Source: Eupeodes corollae (taxonomy: Eukaryota > Arthropoda > Insecta > Diptera > Syrphidae). Taken from it: a DNA stretch of 64,000 nucleotides. The notes under the pieces are model-generated. The model saw only the letters and a program-made list of their open reading frames with translations, was not told where the DNA came from and ran no database searches. The position numbers and the translations under genes are program-made. The DNA lies in the NCBI RefSeq assembly GCF_945859685.1, contig NC_079148.1, forward strand, positions 30,391,946-30,455,945, written 5' to 3'. Below, one piece after another: positions 37,701 through 50,100 of the stretch (position 1 is its first letter; each line of letters begins with the position of its first letter).

Positions 37701-40700
37701 TTATACTCGTAATATTTCACACGCTTTGTTGTAACATATAGCAATCCAATCGGGCTGTGTTGCGCCCCATTGAATTTGATTAACTTCTCCTTCGGCTGCA
37801 GTGTATGCTAAAATTGGATCCTCAATTGCACGAGGCATTTGTTGAATATCCCAAATCAGTGCTTGGTGATCATCACCGGCAGTGCATATGTGACAGGAAC
37901 TGAAATTTAAACAAATTGAAAGTATAGTTAATAAATGTATATTTAAAAGTAATAGAGCTCTAATAAGATTTCCGATAGTTAGGACAGTCAAATATTAAAT
38001 AGTTCCCCGGATACCCTGTACTAAAACTAATGTTGAAAGGTTTGGTTAAGTTCAAAGCTTTTCAAATTTCGTAAGCTTTTGTTATAGGTATAAAAAATAA
38101 GAAAACAATAATTTAAAATGGTTTAATGGTTTTTATGTTATATGAATCTTGCTTCTTTCTAAACCATAATTTGAACAAATTTTTTTTAACAGTAGAGATG
38201 AAGTTACAAGATGCAGAGAAAAATTAAAAGACATTTTCTGCGTTTCTTTTTTTTTCACTCGAACAACGATTTATACCTTGAAGATTAAATAAGATTATGT
38301 ATGTAGATTTTTAAAAATTTATTAATCATTCCTTACTGAAAATAATTTTGAAGCTATGCAGGGGAAACTCGTTGACTATGATTTTAAGTGGAGGCTGCTA
38401 CTTTGGGTATAAAAATAACTTAGTCGGAATCGCCTGTGAGTTTGTAGTCGAATCTGAATGAGGATTCCTCAAACTGATGTTCGACAACTGCAATCAATGG
38501 GATAGAGATTTTGCTCAGCTGCAAGAATTGGTGACGACATCCAAAACTCAATGATCATAGGTGATTTAAATGCCTGATAAAACAACAATGCAAGAATAAC
38601 ACGAAACTCAAAAGATAAAATCAGCAATGCAAGAGGCAACAAACTCATTGATCTTTGTGACGCATTCGGCTTTCAAATTTTGAACGGTACAAGTTTCGGA
38701 GACAAAGAGGGCAACTACACCTACATTGGAATACAAGGCTCATCTCTAATTGATCTTTGTCGCACTAATGGTGGATTAAATTCGTACATTACGTATTTCG
38801 AGGTAGAAGAAACACTTTATTCAGATCATCAGCCTTTAATTTTAGAATTTGGATTTGAAACTATAGAACGAGAGGAAACGGTAGAGCTGAAGCTTTTACC
38901 AAAGCTCAAATGGAAGAACGCACATTGTGCTCCTTACAGAGAAAAGTTAGATATAGCTCTTTCATCAAAAGAAATCACTGACTTTAGTCAATTAGAACAA
39001 GATATATGGGAAGCGTATGAAGGGAGCAAGCAAGAGAACGTAAGAGTTATAGGAGACAGTTTGAGAGCCCAATATATCGAGGCAAATAAACTTTATAAAG
39101 CACTATGTTGTAATAAGAAGAAAATCTATTAGAAAAAGCGAGAAACCTCGCAAATTGCACAAATTCAGCAGACTGTGGGAATGTAGTGAGTAACATAAAT
39201 GGATCGAGACTCACCATAAGCAAAAACTTCATTGTGCTCTCACTTCAAAACAAATCAAAACATTGTGCTCTCACTTTAAAACAAATCCACAAATCTGTAT
39301 GAACTCCATTTAATTTGCTTCTCCCTGCTTTGAAGAAGACATACTGGATGCACAAATAACAGCGACAGAAACGAATGCGGTAATCAAAGATCTGCAAAAT
39401 GGCATAGCACCAGGGTTGGATCGCATTACGAGGGAATTCTATAAGTTCAGCTCTGTAGGGCTTATACAAACAGTAACCAACTTAAGCAATGACATCCTAT
39501 AATGACATACAACTATAGGGGAATATCCTTTTTAAACGTATCGTAAAAAATTTGTACGACTACTTTACAACGGCGCCTTACATTTTGGATCAACCACAAC
39601 AATATACTCAAAGAGTACTAAGGGGGATTTAGAGCGGGATACTCAACTGTCGACCACATTTTTGTACTTCGAAATGTAGCTGAATCTTTTGCAGCGCAGG
39701 GAAAGAAATTATACGTGTTCTTTGTGGATTTCAAGGCTGCATTCGACACAGTCGATAGAAGATCGTTGATGTACAAATTGTTCTGCAAGGGAATGTCTCA
39801 CAAATTTGGAAGAGTCATAGAAAATCTGCTGGAAGATACATGGGCTGCTGTCTGGGATGGTGAAGTAGTATCAGAATGGTTTGAAACGAAAATTGGAGTG
39901 AGGCAAGGTTGTACTCCAAGCCCTTTGCTGTTTGCGCTATTTATCGACGATGTTATGGACATCCTGCCTGGTGGAATTGAAGTCAGCAGTATTACTATCA
40001 AAGCACTTATGTTTGCAGATGAAATAGTGATTCTATCTCATTAACCGGAAACGCTACAACTGATGATCAACCGATTATACGAATACTGTGCAAAATGGAA
40101 CCTAGTGGTCAACCAAGAGAAGTCGAAGATCATGATCTTCAATAGAGGGAGACAGACTACGAGCAAATGAGAAGTGGCACTACCATAACGAAATACTTGA
40201 AGTTGTCAGCGAATACAAGTACCTTGGAGTGATCTTCACCTGCAATTTAAAAATGGAAAAGCACTTAAAAGATAAGCTTGCAAAGGCAAAATCTGCAATA
40301 AACTCAACTTGGAAGATGTGTTTTCCCAACAAATATCTTAACAATAGCACGAAATTTAAAGTTTTTGAATCTGTTGCAGAATCAATCATGCTTTACGCAG
40401 CGCAAGTATGGGGAGGTCAGCAATATGATGAAGTTGAAAAACTTTTACGCTTCTACTTAAAACGCATGTTCCGACTACCATGGAACACACCAAACTATGC
40501 GTTGAACCTGGAAACTGGATTATCACCGTTATATATAAAAACACTAAAATTACAGTCAGATTACATTATAAAGGTCTTAAACATGGATGATGGTCGAATT
40601 ACAAAGAAGATCATGATGATAACAGTGAGCAGAAAAGTTGGATGGTATGATGAGTGGCTGGATCATGCACGTTTGTGTAATTTCGTACTAAGCCTAGACC

Positions 40701-43700
40701 AAGAGCCTCCCAATAACTAAAAACAAAGACTCTACTAGATCATTTCCACAACAGATATAAACTGCAGGAATGAGTATGAAAGTGAAGCAAGAGGATCCCT
40801 TTACAGATCGGTGTACAGTACACTCAACTATAACCTTCAACATGCAAACTACTTCAGAAACCAACTAGGCGTAGAATCCATCTCAGTGATGCTAAGGGCG
40901 AGGGTAGAACTTCTTCCGCTTAATTATAGGCCACACCGAGATGACCTTCCAATATTGTGCAATACATATAACAGAAAGAGAAGAAATATTTCATTTTATG
41001 GATAGATGTCCGACTCTTCGTGAAACTTGGCGACATTTCTTCGGTAAAGATACGCTTTCAATGGAACAAGTTCGAAATATATTGAACGAATTGTCAGAAA
41101 AGCTATTACTTTTTTATAAAACAGCTCTAAGTTATAGAGATTGAATATTTCAAGTAAATCATTAGTAATTCATTTTATTTTTTAATTTCATAAACAGTAT
41201 ACCAATCGACAGACAGCAAAGCCACGCCATAAAGATTTTGTAAATGTAAATTGTCATATTCTTATGTTGTTAATAAATAAGATCATTTTAATCCAAAATC
41301 TAAATATCTACCTTGAAGAGCTTTTGATAAGAAAAAGAGGTAATGTACCAATTCCATCAAAATCATCCATAACATGGGTTTTGCAAATCCCTGGTATTCT
41401 TATCACCGAAAACACGGATAAGGCAGTCGTTGCTGGCGGTTATGCTGTTTGCAACATGTTCTCATCTACAAATACGGTCTGAATATCTGCTGTAAGAGCT
41501 TCAAGTATGCTAGCAATATTGGCTTCAAGGAGCTCGATTAATAATTCAATTGGAAGGAGAAAAACGGAATTAATTATCCAAGCAGATTAAATAAGAACAA
41601 TTCAATGAGCTTTTGTTAACCTTTGAGATATTCTGTGACTATTCTTATACATCTAAATCTTATATAAGTTCTCTGTCGAATTAACAAGATGAAAAAAAAA
41701 ATCGATCAATAAAATTGCTATGAGCACTTATCTCCCTAGTCGATTACATCCCATTATTTTACTTAAGATCCCCTAGTTCTTGTACTAAAGATCAAGTGAA
41801 GAAAATAAGAACTAAATCGGGTCCCCTTTGAAAACCCAAAGGAGTTTAATGCTGATCAGAAATGCCAACAATTTTCGAGGCAGCAGTTTTGCATTCGGTT
41901 TTTTTTAATTATGTTTTAATGATAAATGTTTAGAGTATGATAGGCCGATAAGTTTTTATTTTTTCAAACAAACCAAAAACACAGAACGAACATAAAAAAC
42001 ATACCTGTGCGGCGCCCACGCTATACCGTTAACGCACGCTCTATGATTGCTCAGTCTTGCAACAGGTGTACAAGGAACACGAACATCTAAAATAATAACT
42101 TCACACGAATCCATTGCTACTGTAGCTAAATAATTTGGATCCTGTTTATTCCAGGCTAGTCTAAGTAAAGCCGTATGAGCTGGATCCTATTAAATTAAAT
42201 ATTATGTAATTTAGTATACATTTTTTAGAATTATTTTATATATTTATACCTCATATATAATAGTTGAGTGTTCCAAATGCCTCAAATCGAACATACGCAC
42301 TGAACCATCAGCACCAACTGAAGCGAACATATCACGGCCACCGCCCGCTCTTGAAAATGCAATATCGTACACTTCTTTGTCGTGAGCAATAAGTTGTGTT
42401 TTGACATGTCCAGCGACATAGACTCGTCCATGAGGCTAAAAATAAATATAAATATATTAAATTAAAAATAGCAAATATTTGATTTTGTACATACTTGTCC
42501 GGTTTCTAGTCCCCATATTGTGCAGGTTGTGTCAATTGATGAAGTGCCAACTAAATTTGGATCAACTTCATTCCAATCGAATGATGTTAATGGTGCACAG
42601 AAATCACTGTTTTTGTTGTTATTTAGTACGCATTCTAGTCTTGTGTCAGGTTCTCCAGCACGCCAAACTCGAAGGTAATCACCTTAATTTAAATTGATAA
42701 ATTATTGAAAAAAGGGCACAGCTCATATTGATGTTGGATGAATATTTTTAATCGTTAAAAATTAAGCCCCAAAGAGTCGAGCGTTTGTTGGAGGGATGAA
42801 TTTCGGGTAAACTTTATCGTTGGACAGTTAAAAGTCAGACTACTTTATAACAGTTGGTTTTTGATAAGTTGGTGTATGAAGGGTTTCGGTAAAGGTTCGG
42901 TCTCAAATTGATAAGAGAAAGTGGAAAACATATTTGAAAAGTGATCTTATTTTGTTTGCAATGATTTGACTTTCTGCAAAATTACCATGGAATCGAAGTA
43001 TTTATGTTATACCAATAGAGGTATGACTACTACAACAATATTTTTAGAAGCCAAAAACAAAACTAAAAAAAAGATTAAACAACTAAATTTAAAAAATCGA
43101 TTTAGGAGCTCACATTTTATTAATCTAAAAATATAACAAAAATATTGTAAATGGTTTTCCAATTAGCAGCCCGTAATGTTGAAGTAAACTTAGGTTTTTC
43201 GATTCTTCATCGACCTTGAGAATAAAACATTTCATAAACGATATACGACGTAGGTAAACATAAGAATTCAAGCCGTTGAAACAAAAGCAAAATTGTATTT
43301 TTCTAAATGGGTTTTTAAACTGCATCAAAATAATCTAGATTTTCATCGAAAAATCATCTTTATCAGGCCTATTTTCACCTATGCTACGATAATAAGCAGA
43401 ATTGTTGGATTTTGGGATAGGAAAATCCAAAAATGATTTTTAACCTTCAAGGTATTACTTTTTTGTGGGGTTTTTGAACTTGAGGTGTAATTCGGCCTTA
43501 CGTTTTACTTATTCAAAAATGCTGGTTTAATAGTCACGGTGCATATAACGATATCGACCCATGACTTATGATTTTGTATGGCCAGTATTGGAAGATATTG
43601 ATGTGGACGTTCATTTTCACAGCACAACATGCCATACAAAAAATGCACATATCGCAGGTAGGTAGGTAGGTAGAAATGGCGATCTCAAGGCAACCTTGCC

Positions 43701-46700
43701 TGAGATCCAATTAGCGCTGTAGTGAGCCGTTTTGATACCAAACACTCGTTTGACCTTTGATTGAAAGGGATAGATTTATAGAGAAGCTTCATAGCGATTA
43801 TGTTAGAGCCATTTTGTCGCATTGAGAAAAAAGATTAGGTCGGTAATCTTTGTCTCAGATAGCTCACCAAGTTCGTGAAAAAATGCTTTTAAAAAGTATT
43901 TCATTCTAGTGTTTGCCAAAGCAGGACATTTGCAGAGGAAATGGATTATAGTTTCACTTTCTCTTTGGTCACTAAAGCTACGGCAAAAGGTGTTGTAAGA
44001 GATACCCAACTGTTCTGCATGAATTCCTATAGGCCAATGTTCGGTACAAACCGCAACAATCCTGGTTATGTCTTTCCTTGGCCTGCATAGAAGATCGTTT
44101 GTACGGGTTTTATTATAGGTGGGCCATATCTTCATAGATATAATGTAGTTGGATAAATTGCTCCACCTTCGGTTTGATTCAGTTTGGTAGATAGAAAAGA
44201 TTTTACCCTTCATAGCACCAAGAGGAATGTTAACCATTTCCGCAAGTGAGCTATGAAGGGCCGATCCTTGCCTGGCTAGCTCGTCAGCCCGTTCATTTCC
44301 CACGATACCACTATGGCCCGAACCCGGATCAGGGTGACATCGAGGTTAATATTCAGGCTCGCAAGCTCATCGCGACATTGCTGGACCAATTTAGATGAGG
44401 ATATGGCCGAGGTAATGGCTTTGACAGCTGCCTGACTGTCTGTAAAGATAGACACATTTCGGTTTTGGTTTTGTTTAAGTATCTTACATGCCTCCCTTAT
44501 TGCTAGCAGTTCATCCTGAAAAACGCTAGCAAAGTCAGAAAGCCTAAAGGATTTGGCTACATTTAGGGACTCAGAAAAGATCCCAGAACCATATCCGCAC
44601 TCCATCTTTGAGCCGTCAGTAAAGATGGTTGTGTCGAAACCTATCGAATCGATGTCATCCTCCCAATCTTCTCTCGATGGATAACCTTAAAACACTTACT
44701 AAGGTTCAAAGTACCCGTAGCAAGATTGTTAGTGCGTTAGACTTTCATGCAAGGGGTCTTGGGTTCAATCCCTGGCTATGCCACCTTAATTTAAAAAAAA
44801 AAAAAATTTTCGCGGGTATTACCTCTTGCGAGGAATTTACAAATCCTTCAAGAGTAATTCTTGTCATGAAAAAGTGCTTTCTCAAACTAGCCGTTCGGAT
44901 TCACAACGGACTGTTGCGCACCCCATTTGATTTGAAGGTTCAAAGTAGGAGCGCAGTAGTCAGTGCCTACCGAGATAATATCTGAGGGAATCAATTTCGT
45001 AGTGTTGCTGTGACCATAAGGTTTTGACAACCAGCTATTTGATTCCTTCAGCCTAATAGCGATGCAGGAAACTATGTATTTAATAAAAAGTTCGATTGGT
45101 AGAAGATCAAAAATAACGTTTAAGGCGTCCGTTGGGCAAGTACGCATGGCCCCTGTGGTGCCCACGCAAGCTGTTCTCTGAACCTTCTTTAGCTTATTAA
45201 TATTAAAGGCTTTGCTAAAAGCAGGTCACCACATAATCGAACCATATGTTAAGATTGGGCGTACTACGGCTGTGTACGTCCATAAAATCATCTTCGACTG
45301 AAGTTCCCACTTTTGACGAAAGTTTTGCTGCAGGCGTAGAAGGCAACACAGGCCTTCTTAACCCGTATTTCAATATTTAGTTTCCAGTTTAGTTTAGGAT
45401 CGAGTATAACTCCCAAATATTTTGCACTGGAAGACAATGATAGGATTTGACCGTTGAGTCGAGGTAGCGTGAAGGGCGGTACTTTAGTTTTGGTGGTAAA
45501 GAGCAACAGTTCAGTTTTACTTTGGTTAACTCCTAGTTCACAACTCGTGACCCAGTTGCTAACTTTCTTCAAAGCTGACTCCGTGATTTCACTAATCACA
45601 GAGGTGCACTTTCCTGACACCACCAGCACCAAATCATCCGCATAGGCTAACATCTCTCTAATATAACGAGAACTGTATCCATGACCAGAAGCCATAGAAG
45701 AGGCGAAAGGACACCACCCTGGGGTGTTCCCCTATTCACGTGTTTTGTTGCGATTGTAATGCCTAGAATGGCTCGAATCTTCCTGCCACTGAGCTTAGAA
45801 ATAATCCATTCTCGAACTTAACGAGCGATTCTTCTATGGATTCTGTAAGGACGCGGCAAGACTAAATTTTTTATAATTGATTGTTTGTTCTACAGTACGC
45901 ACTACCTCATTAAGGGCAGTCTCCGTAGATTTGCCCTTAAGATAAGCATGCTGAGAGCTTTCGAGAGGTCGTCCAACTAGGATTTCTCTAATATGGTAAT
46001 CAAGAATGCGCTGCAAGGTTTTAAGCACAAAAGATGTTAAGCTTATTGGTCTGAAATCCTTCGCAGATTCGTGACCTCGCCTACCCACTTTCGGGATAAA
46101 AACTACTTTGACCTGTCTCCACGACATGGGCACATGTTTGAAAAGGAGGCATCCTTTGAAAATTTGTTCCAGCCATGGAGCTGCCACATCATGCAACTTT
46201 TGAAGCATAACTGGCAGTATGTCATCCATGCCTGGGGATTTATATGGAGAAAAAGTATTGATGGCCCACAAAATATTTTCTCTGGTTATAACGGAATTGA
46301 ATTGCTCCAAATGAGCTACGTTTAGCTCTGTGGTTTCAAGCGATTCGGGGTTATCACTCTCGCAACACAGAAAGTGCGTCTATATCAGTAGCTCAAGAGA
46401 TTCGGCTGGAGAGGCTGTCCAGGATCCATCAGGCTTTTTTAGAAATGAAGGATTACAATGTTCCTTCGATAAAACTTTGCTGAGCCTTGCGGAGTCCTTT
46501 ATGTCTTCGATTGATTGACAGTATTCTCTCCAGCCTTGTCTTTTGGCTGATGAAAGGGCTTGCTTGTAAATTTTAAGAGAGTCTTTATACGGTTGGTAAA
46601 ACTTATGTTTGTGGCAGATATTGAAAATTGTCCTCACATATCGCAGTGTTGCAAGAAAAGTTTCCTGACCATATTATTTCATTAAGAGAAATATGTCGGT

Positions 46701-47540
46701 GTCTCAATTGAACACCGACATATTGTAATTTCAAAAGTTTAGAACATTTGTTTAGGTCAAAGATGAATGATAAAGTCATGGCCAATGTTTTACAATCGAT
46801 TCAAGATCTTAAAAATTAATTTCGTTAAGTTCTCATGGACATGCATTTATCTTTGAACAGTGTAATAAACTTATTCCAAACGTTGCGCAGAAAATTATAT
46901 AAATTAAAAGGATTTATGAATTGAATCATCCAACTACATTCAGTAATGACAAATCATTAAATCTTAAGTTAAAACCTATTTTACTAAGTTTTTTTTCTCG
47001 TCCGAAAAGTTACTTCTTTTAGTACTTTAGACAGATTAAACAACTTTTGTTTTGGTTTTGGGTAAATGTATGTAGTAAGTTTCTTTTTGTTGTAAAAAAT
47101 AAAATAATGTTACTTTTGGAAATGTTTTATTATTGCTCACCACTAGTTGCTAGCAAGTCCGGATATATGCCTTTCGAATCTGGTATCCACATAATTTTTG
47201 TCGTTGGATATGGATGATCAAAGGTGCTACAAAAATAACCAAAACAATAAAGTAAGTTAATCAAGGTCGTATTTTTAACTCAATCACTTCACTCATCATC
47301 CGAATTGGTAATAAGAGTTAAGACTTGTCAATAAGTTAAATACACTTACCTTTTAGGACTAAATTCGCTTGTCTCTTCATCTAAACTAATTATTTGGACT
47401 TTGTTATTGTATTCTTCAATGAAACTGCCGAGTGCAAGGCGAAATCTTTTATCTGGACGAACACTCCAGTTCATTGAGTATAGAGGCCATGGTGCCAAGT
47501 ATTTGTAGATTTCTTTACGTTTACCAGCGGTGGATGACAT
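37701..47540 (-). CDS. wap: DCAF7/HAN11 WD40-repeat protein (wings apart), 343 aa
   Basis: WD40 adaptor that binds DYRK/HIPK kinases and serves as a CUL4-DDB1 substrate receptor; the fly orthologue is wings apart. Coding exons, minus strand: 47350-47540, 47141-47226, 42495-42682, 42250-42435, 42005-42186, 37701-37899; total 1,032 nt with phases 2,1,0,0,2 all matching. It starts MSSTAGKRKEIYKYLAPW, continues FDHPYPTTKIMWIPD, FASVGADGSVRMFDLRHLEH, QDPNYLATVAMDSCEVIILD, and ends DDHQALIWDIQQMPRAIEDP then CEILRV. Near-colinear with the human protein (342 aa). Intron 2 (4.5 kb) and intron 5 (4.1 kb) are swollen by LINEs; intron 1 is about 120 bp and introns 3 and 4 about 60 bp. Orthology is very sure; the symbol assumes a fly. 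Confidence 0.96.
38350..41200 (+). pseudogene. LINE with endonuclease and RT, in wap intron 5
   Basis: Plus strand, opposite to wap. Order: endonuclease C-terminal half (SMIIGDLNA, GTSFGDKEGNYTYIG, YSDHQPLILEF), a linker, reverse transcriptase (VFFVDFKAAFDTVDRRSL, IGVRQGCTPSPLLFALFIDD, and LMFADEIVILS where FADD is expected), a thumb region EYKYLGVIFTCNLKMEKHL, and a C-terminal finger-like end with HFMDRCPTLRETWRHFFG. Several frameshifts and stops, plus the FADD to FADE change, make it inactive. The 5' end is truncated. Clade uncertain (I/Jockey-like). Confidence 0.85.
41201..42004. other. wap intron 5 remainder
   Basis: AT-rich intron sequence up to the exon 5 donor. A 72-codon plus-strand open frame at 41264-41482 has no recognisable domain. 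Nothing else supported. Confidence 0.45.
42683..43645. other. wap intron 2, left part
   Basis: Intron DNA between exon 3 and the LINE insertion. No gene or repeat recognised. Confidence 0.45.
43658..46634 (-). mobile_element. RNase-H-bearing LINE, 5' truncated, with SINE inside
   Basis: A 12 bp target duplication CACATATCGCAG flanks it exactly (43646-43657 and 46635-46646). On the minus strand it reads: linker (CQSIEDIKDSARLSKVLSK), reverse transcriptase (SPYKSPGMDDILPVML, KDFRPISLTSFVLKTLQRIL, then AYADDLVLVVSG), thumb (SSAKYLGVILDPKLNWKLNI), RNase H (YGSGIFSESLN, QDELLAIREA, IFTDSQAAVKAI, GNERADELARQGS) and a Cys/His end (ETIIHFLCKCPALANTRM). Stops and frameshifts occur. The tail is a short tandem repeat (CTAC)n. 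It is the same sense as wap. RNase H after RT suggests a LOA/I/R1-group LINE. Confidence 0.92.
44714..44934 (+). mobile_element. tRNA-derived SINE, copy nested in the LINE
   Basis: 221 bp. Head CCCGTAGCAAGATTGTTAGT, B box GGTTCAATCCC, closing GCCACC, an A-run, and the shared body with CTCTTGCGAGGAATTTAC. A perfect 13 bp duplication AAGGTTCAAAGTA flanks it (44701-44713 and 44935-44947). It splits the LINE between the RT thumb region and RNase H, so it is younger than that LINE. Confidence 0.93.
46647..47140. other. wap intron 2, right part
   Basis: Intron DNA between the LINE and exon 2. A short inverted pair (GAAATATGTCGGTGTCTCAATT / AATTGAACACCGACATATT near 46690-46730) forms a small hairpin. 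No coding sequence seen. Confidence 0.45.
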
Positions 47541-47542
47541 AA

Positions 47543-48201
47543 CTGCAAATAATTGAAAATACACATTTTAAAAATAATAAACACGGGCTTTTCTTTTGTT
47601 AAATAAAATAGACTGAGAACTACAATTTTCTTCTGGTTTTAGTGCAAAAGCAGAAAGAAAGCAAGAAAAATATGACAATATGACAACTAACTGCTCTGCA
47701 CTCCCATTTTATGTTCAACCAAAGTTATTCTATTTTTCTTTTCTTGTCTATTCAGTTCAGACTCTTGTCATCGAATTGCGCGTTTGAAGATGCAAAAATG
47801 TCTTTTTTGGTTTTGATCAGTGCAAGTTTTTAGCCAAATTGAAATGTTTTAGTTTTTGGTTTTCACTTGCAGTGGGGTCGTGCAAGTGGTTTTCTTTTTC
47901 TAATTGCGTTTTCAACTTAGATCATCGTGGTTTTTTCGAAGAAATGACGCATTTGAGAAATTCTCCCCAAAACAGCCCCGTGCTGTGTGCTCCTTCTGCT
48001 TCGGTGTCCCAAACGCCAAACGAAACTTCACACAAATGTCAAAATATGCGGTCAATGGCATTGGAGCCGTCAAAAGCAGAAGCAGTGCAGCACCACCGCA
48101 CACAAGACTCGAGCAGCGAGGAGCAGGAGAGTACAAGAAAAGAAGCAACAACAAAACACACAACTCTATCCACATCCTACCCTAACCCTAATGGGGCTTA
48201 C
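47543..48201 (-). other. Proposed wap 5' UTR intron
   Basis: On the minus strand the wap start codon is preceded by a good acceptor (TTATTTGCAG|TT ATG at 47543), and a strong donor (CAAAG|GTAAGC) lies at 48202/48201. This suggests a 659 bp intron in the 5' UTR, with the non-coding first exon to the right of 48201. Inferred from splice signals only. Confidence 0.5.
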
Positions 48202-49099
48202 CTTTGATTCGATTGGTTTCTTCTTTTTTTTATTAAAGAAATAAAAGTTTGTTGCAACAAACTTAGGGAACAAAAAAGAAGAAAATAACTTAAAATAATA
48301 AAGTTGGGAAAGTAAAAGAATAAAACTAAAAAAAAAAAACAAACGAAAACTAAGAAAGAACTAAGAATTAATTCGTTTTCTTTATTTATAGTCTTTTTCC
48401 TTGGCTTTCACATCATTTTTCTGCGTTAATTCCAAATTTAGCTGCGAATCCGTGAGGGGATATACGAATATACGAGTTTTTCTTTCTTATTTGTGATTTT
48501 TAGTGTCCGGTCGGGTCGGCCTGAGAACTTTTATTTTCTTGTTTTGAAAAAAGGGAAATGCACACGCGGAGTAGACTTTTTTGCACTTGGATGTGTTGGG
48601 CTGGTTTGTGTAGAAAAATAAAAAAGAAATACACTTTCGTCAGACTTATGAATTAATTGTTTTTTCTTTTGATATTTTGTTGAAAATTAAAAACTCTTTT
48701 TCTTTTTTTTGCGAAAACGAAACGACGACGGCGACGACGAGGCCACACAAAAAAATGTATATAACAACGCGCTATTTTGACAGTTCTTGTCTGATTTGAA
48801 TGTCAAATTGAAGTTAGCTATTGTGAATGGGTCTGAAAATGGAAGTGTTTGAAAAATGTACATGGGCATGTATAAGCACTGCCAACATCATTTGCTATAT
48901 ACTTTCAATAAATTAAATTGCGAGATACCCGAAGGAAACTTTTAGGACCTGGCGACTAATGAGCAACTTGAATAGTCAACTATTTTTTTAGAACTATTAT
49001 TTTTTTTTGTTTGTATAACTTCGAGTTAATTTTGTAAACTAATCTTCTTTAATTTTTTTTATTGATGTGGTTTGATTTTTCTTTTTAAATTACGAAGTA
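48202..49099. promoter_or_regulatory. Probable wap non-coding exon and promoter
   Basis: Holds the proposed wap first exon and upstream DNA. A CGACGACGGCGACGACGAGG stretch (about 48721-48740) stands out as locally GC-rich, as promoters of broadly expressed genes often do. No TATA box identified. The rest is AT-rich. Confidence 0.35.
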
Positions 49100-49102
49100 T
49101 TA

Positions 49103-49473
49103 GGCTAGGCACGCACATGCAACTTTTTCGAAACCAAATAGTTCGATCGTTAGTTGCCCAAACATTGCACATATAAGCAACTCCGAAAGTAATCAACGAA
49201 ATAAACCAATGCAGAGGAATCACTTATTCACTCTGACTACATTTTTCTCTCTACTGCACTTACAGAAAATTATTCACCGATTAAGTTGTCCGCGCAGTTA
49301 CCTATAATTCCTTGTGACACAAACAAAGAAATTGTGTCAAAACACAAACTAAAAAGTTGCTCAAATGGGCGACAGAATGGTTTCTGCATGTGTGCGGACT
49401 CTCATATAAGTCTATAGTGCTCAGTTTAGAAACCAAACAGTTTCAAAACTAAAAGTTGCATGCGCGCCTAGCC
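49103..49473. mobile_element. Harbinger-type MITE, 371 bp
   Basis: Inverted ends GGCTAGGCACGCACATGCAA (left) and the complement of GCGCGCCTAGCC (right, reading GGCTAGGCGCGCATGCAACT). TTA lies directly outside both ends (49100-49102 and 49474-49476), the three-base target of PIF/Harbinger. The interior also matches inversely around AAACCAAATAGTT / CAGTTTAGAAACC. No coding sequence. Confidence 0.85.
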
Positions 49474-49689
49474 TTATGGTTGATTTACATGTATCTCCAT
49501 CTTTCATTGTTTTTTTTTGTCATTGAAAAATTAAATATTTCTGTCATTGAAAAAAATTTCCTTATTGAAATCCACCGAAAAATGTTTTTCTGACAGAAAT
49601 CTGTCATTGGAATTGTGTGAAATTGAAACACAAATTATTTTTAGCGAAAAATAAATGCCCAATTACACTTTTCTTTCTCAAAAAATTCT

Positions 49690-50100
49690 TTGTGTGATTT
49701 CTTTGTAGAGAGGAGGTGAAGAACTGTTTCCTCCTCTTCCTCATCCATACAGCTTATGTGAAAGTCATTTAAGAATACTCTTATGCGATCTGCTCCTAGA
49801 TAGAAAGCACCTTGGTCGCTTTAAATCTAGTGTAGGCCAGATGTTTTATGTGACCTGGCACGTGGTGATGTTATTCCAGCTAGTGGTTGGCTTCATAGCG
49901 TCCTGCATTAGCAATAGTTTACATGTAGCGATTGGTATGCCAGCATTTGCCAAACGTCATATAATGGGTTGTAGTGTACCTGAGTTCATCTACATAACAG
50001 TTTCCTGAAATGTCTCTATGACCCGAAACCCAGCAAAGGTGAATATTAAACTGCTGTACAATCTCCATTAGAGATCAACAGTTATGTATTAATTAGGTAT
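49690..50100 (-). pseudogene. LINE RNase H end, decayed
   Basis: On the minus strand fragments match the RNase H and terminal region of the LINE family at 50728 and 60512: MEIVQQFNIHLCWV, GHRDISGNC, DELRYTT, FKATK, and MRKRRKQ. Many stops; the oldest of the three copies. Confidence 0.65.

Noticed and set aside
41264..41482. 72-codon open frame in wap intron 5
   Set aside because: No recognisable domain, no neighbour context, and normal length for chance.
47839..48244. Cluster of overlapping open frames on both strands
   Set aside because: No domain, several frames open at once, and it lies in the proposed 5' UTR intron of wap.
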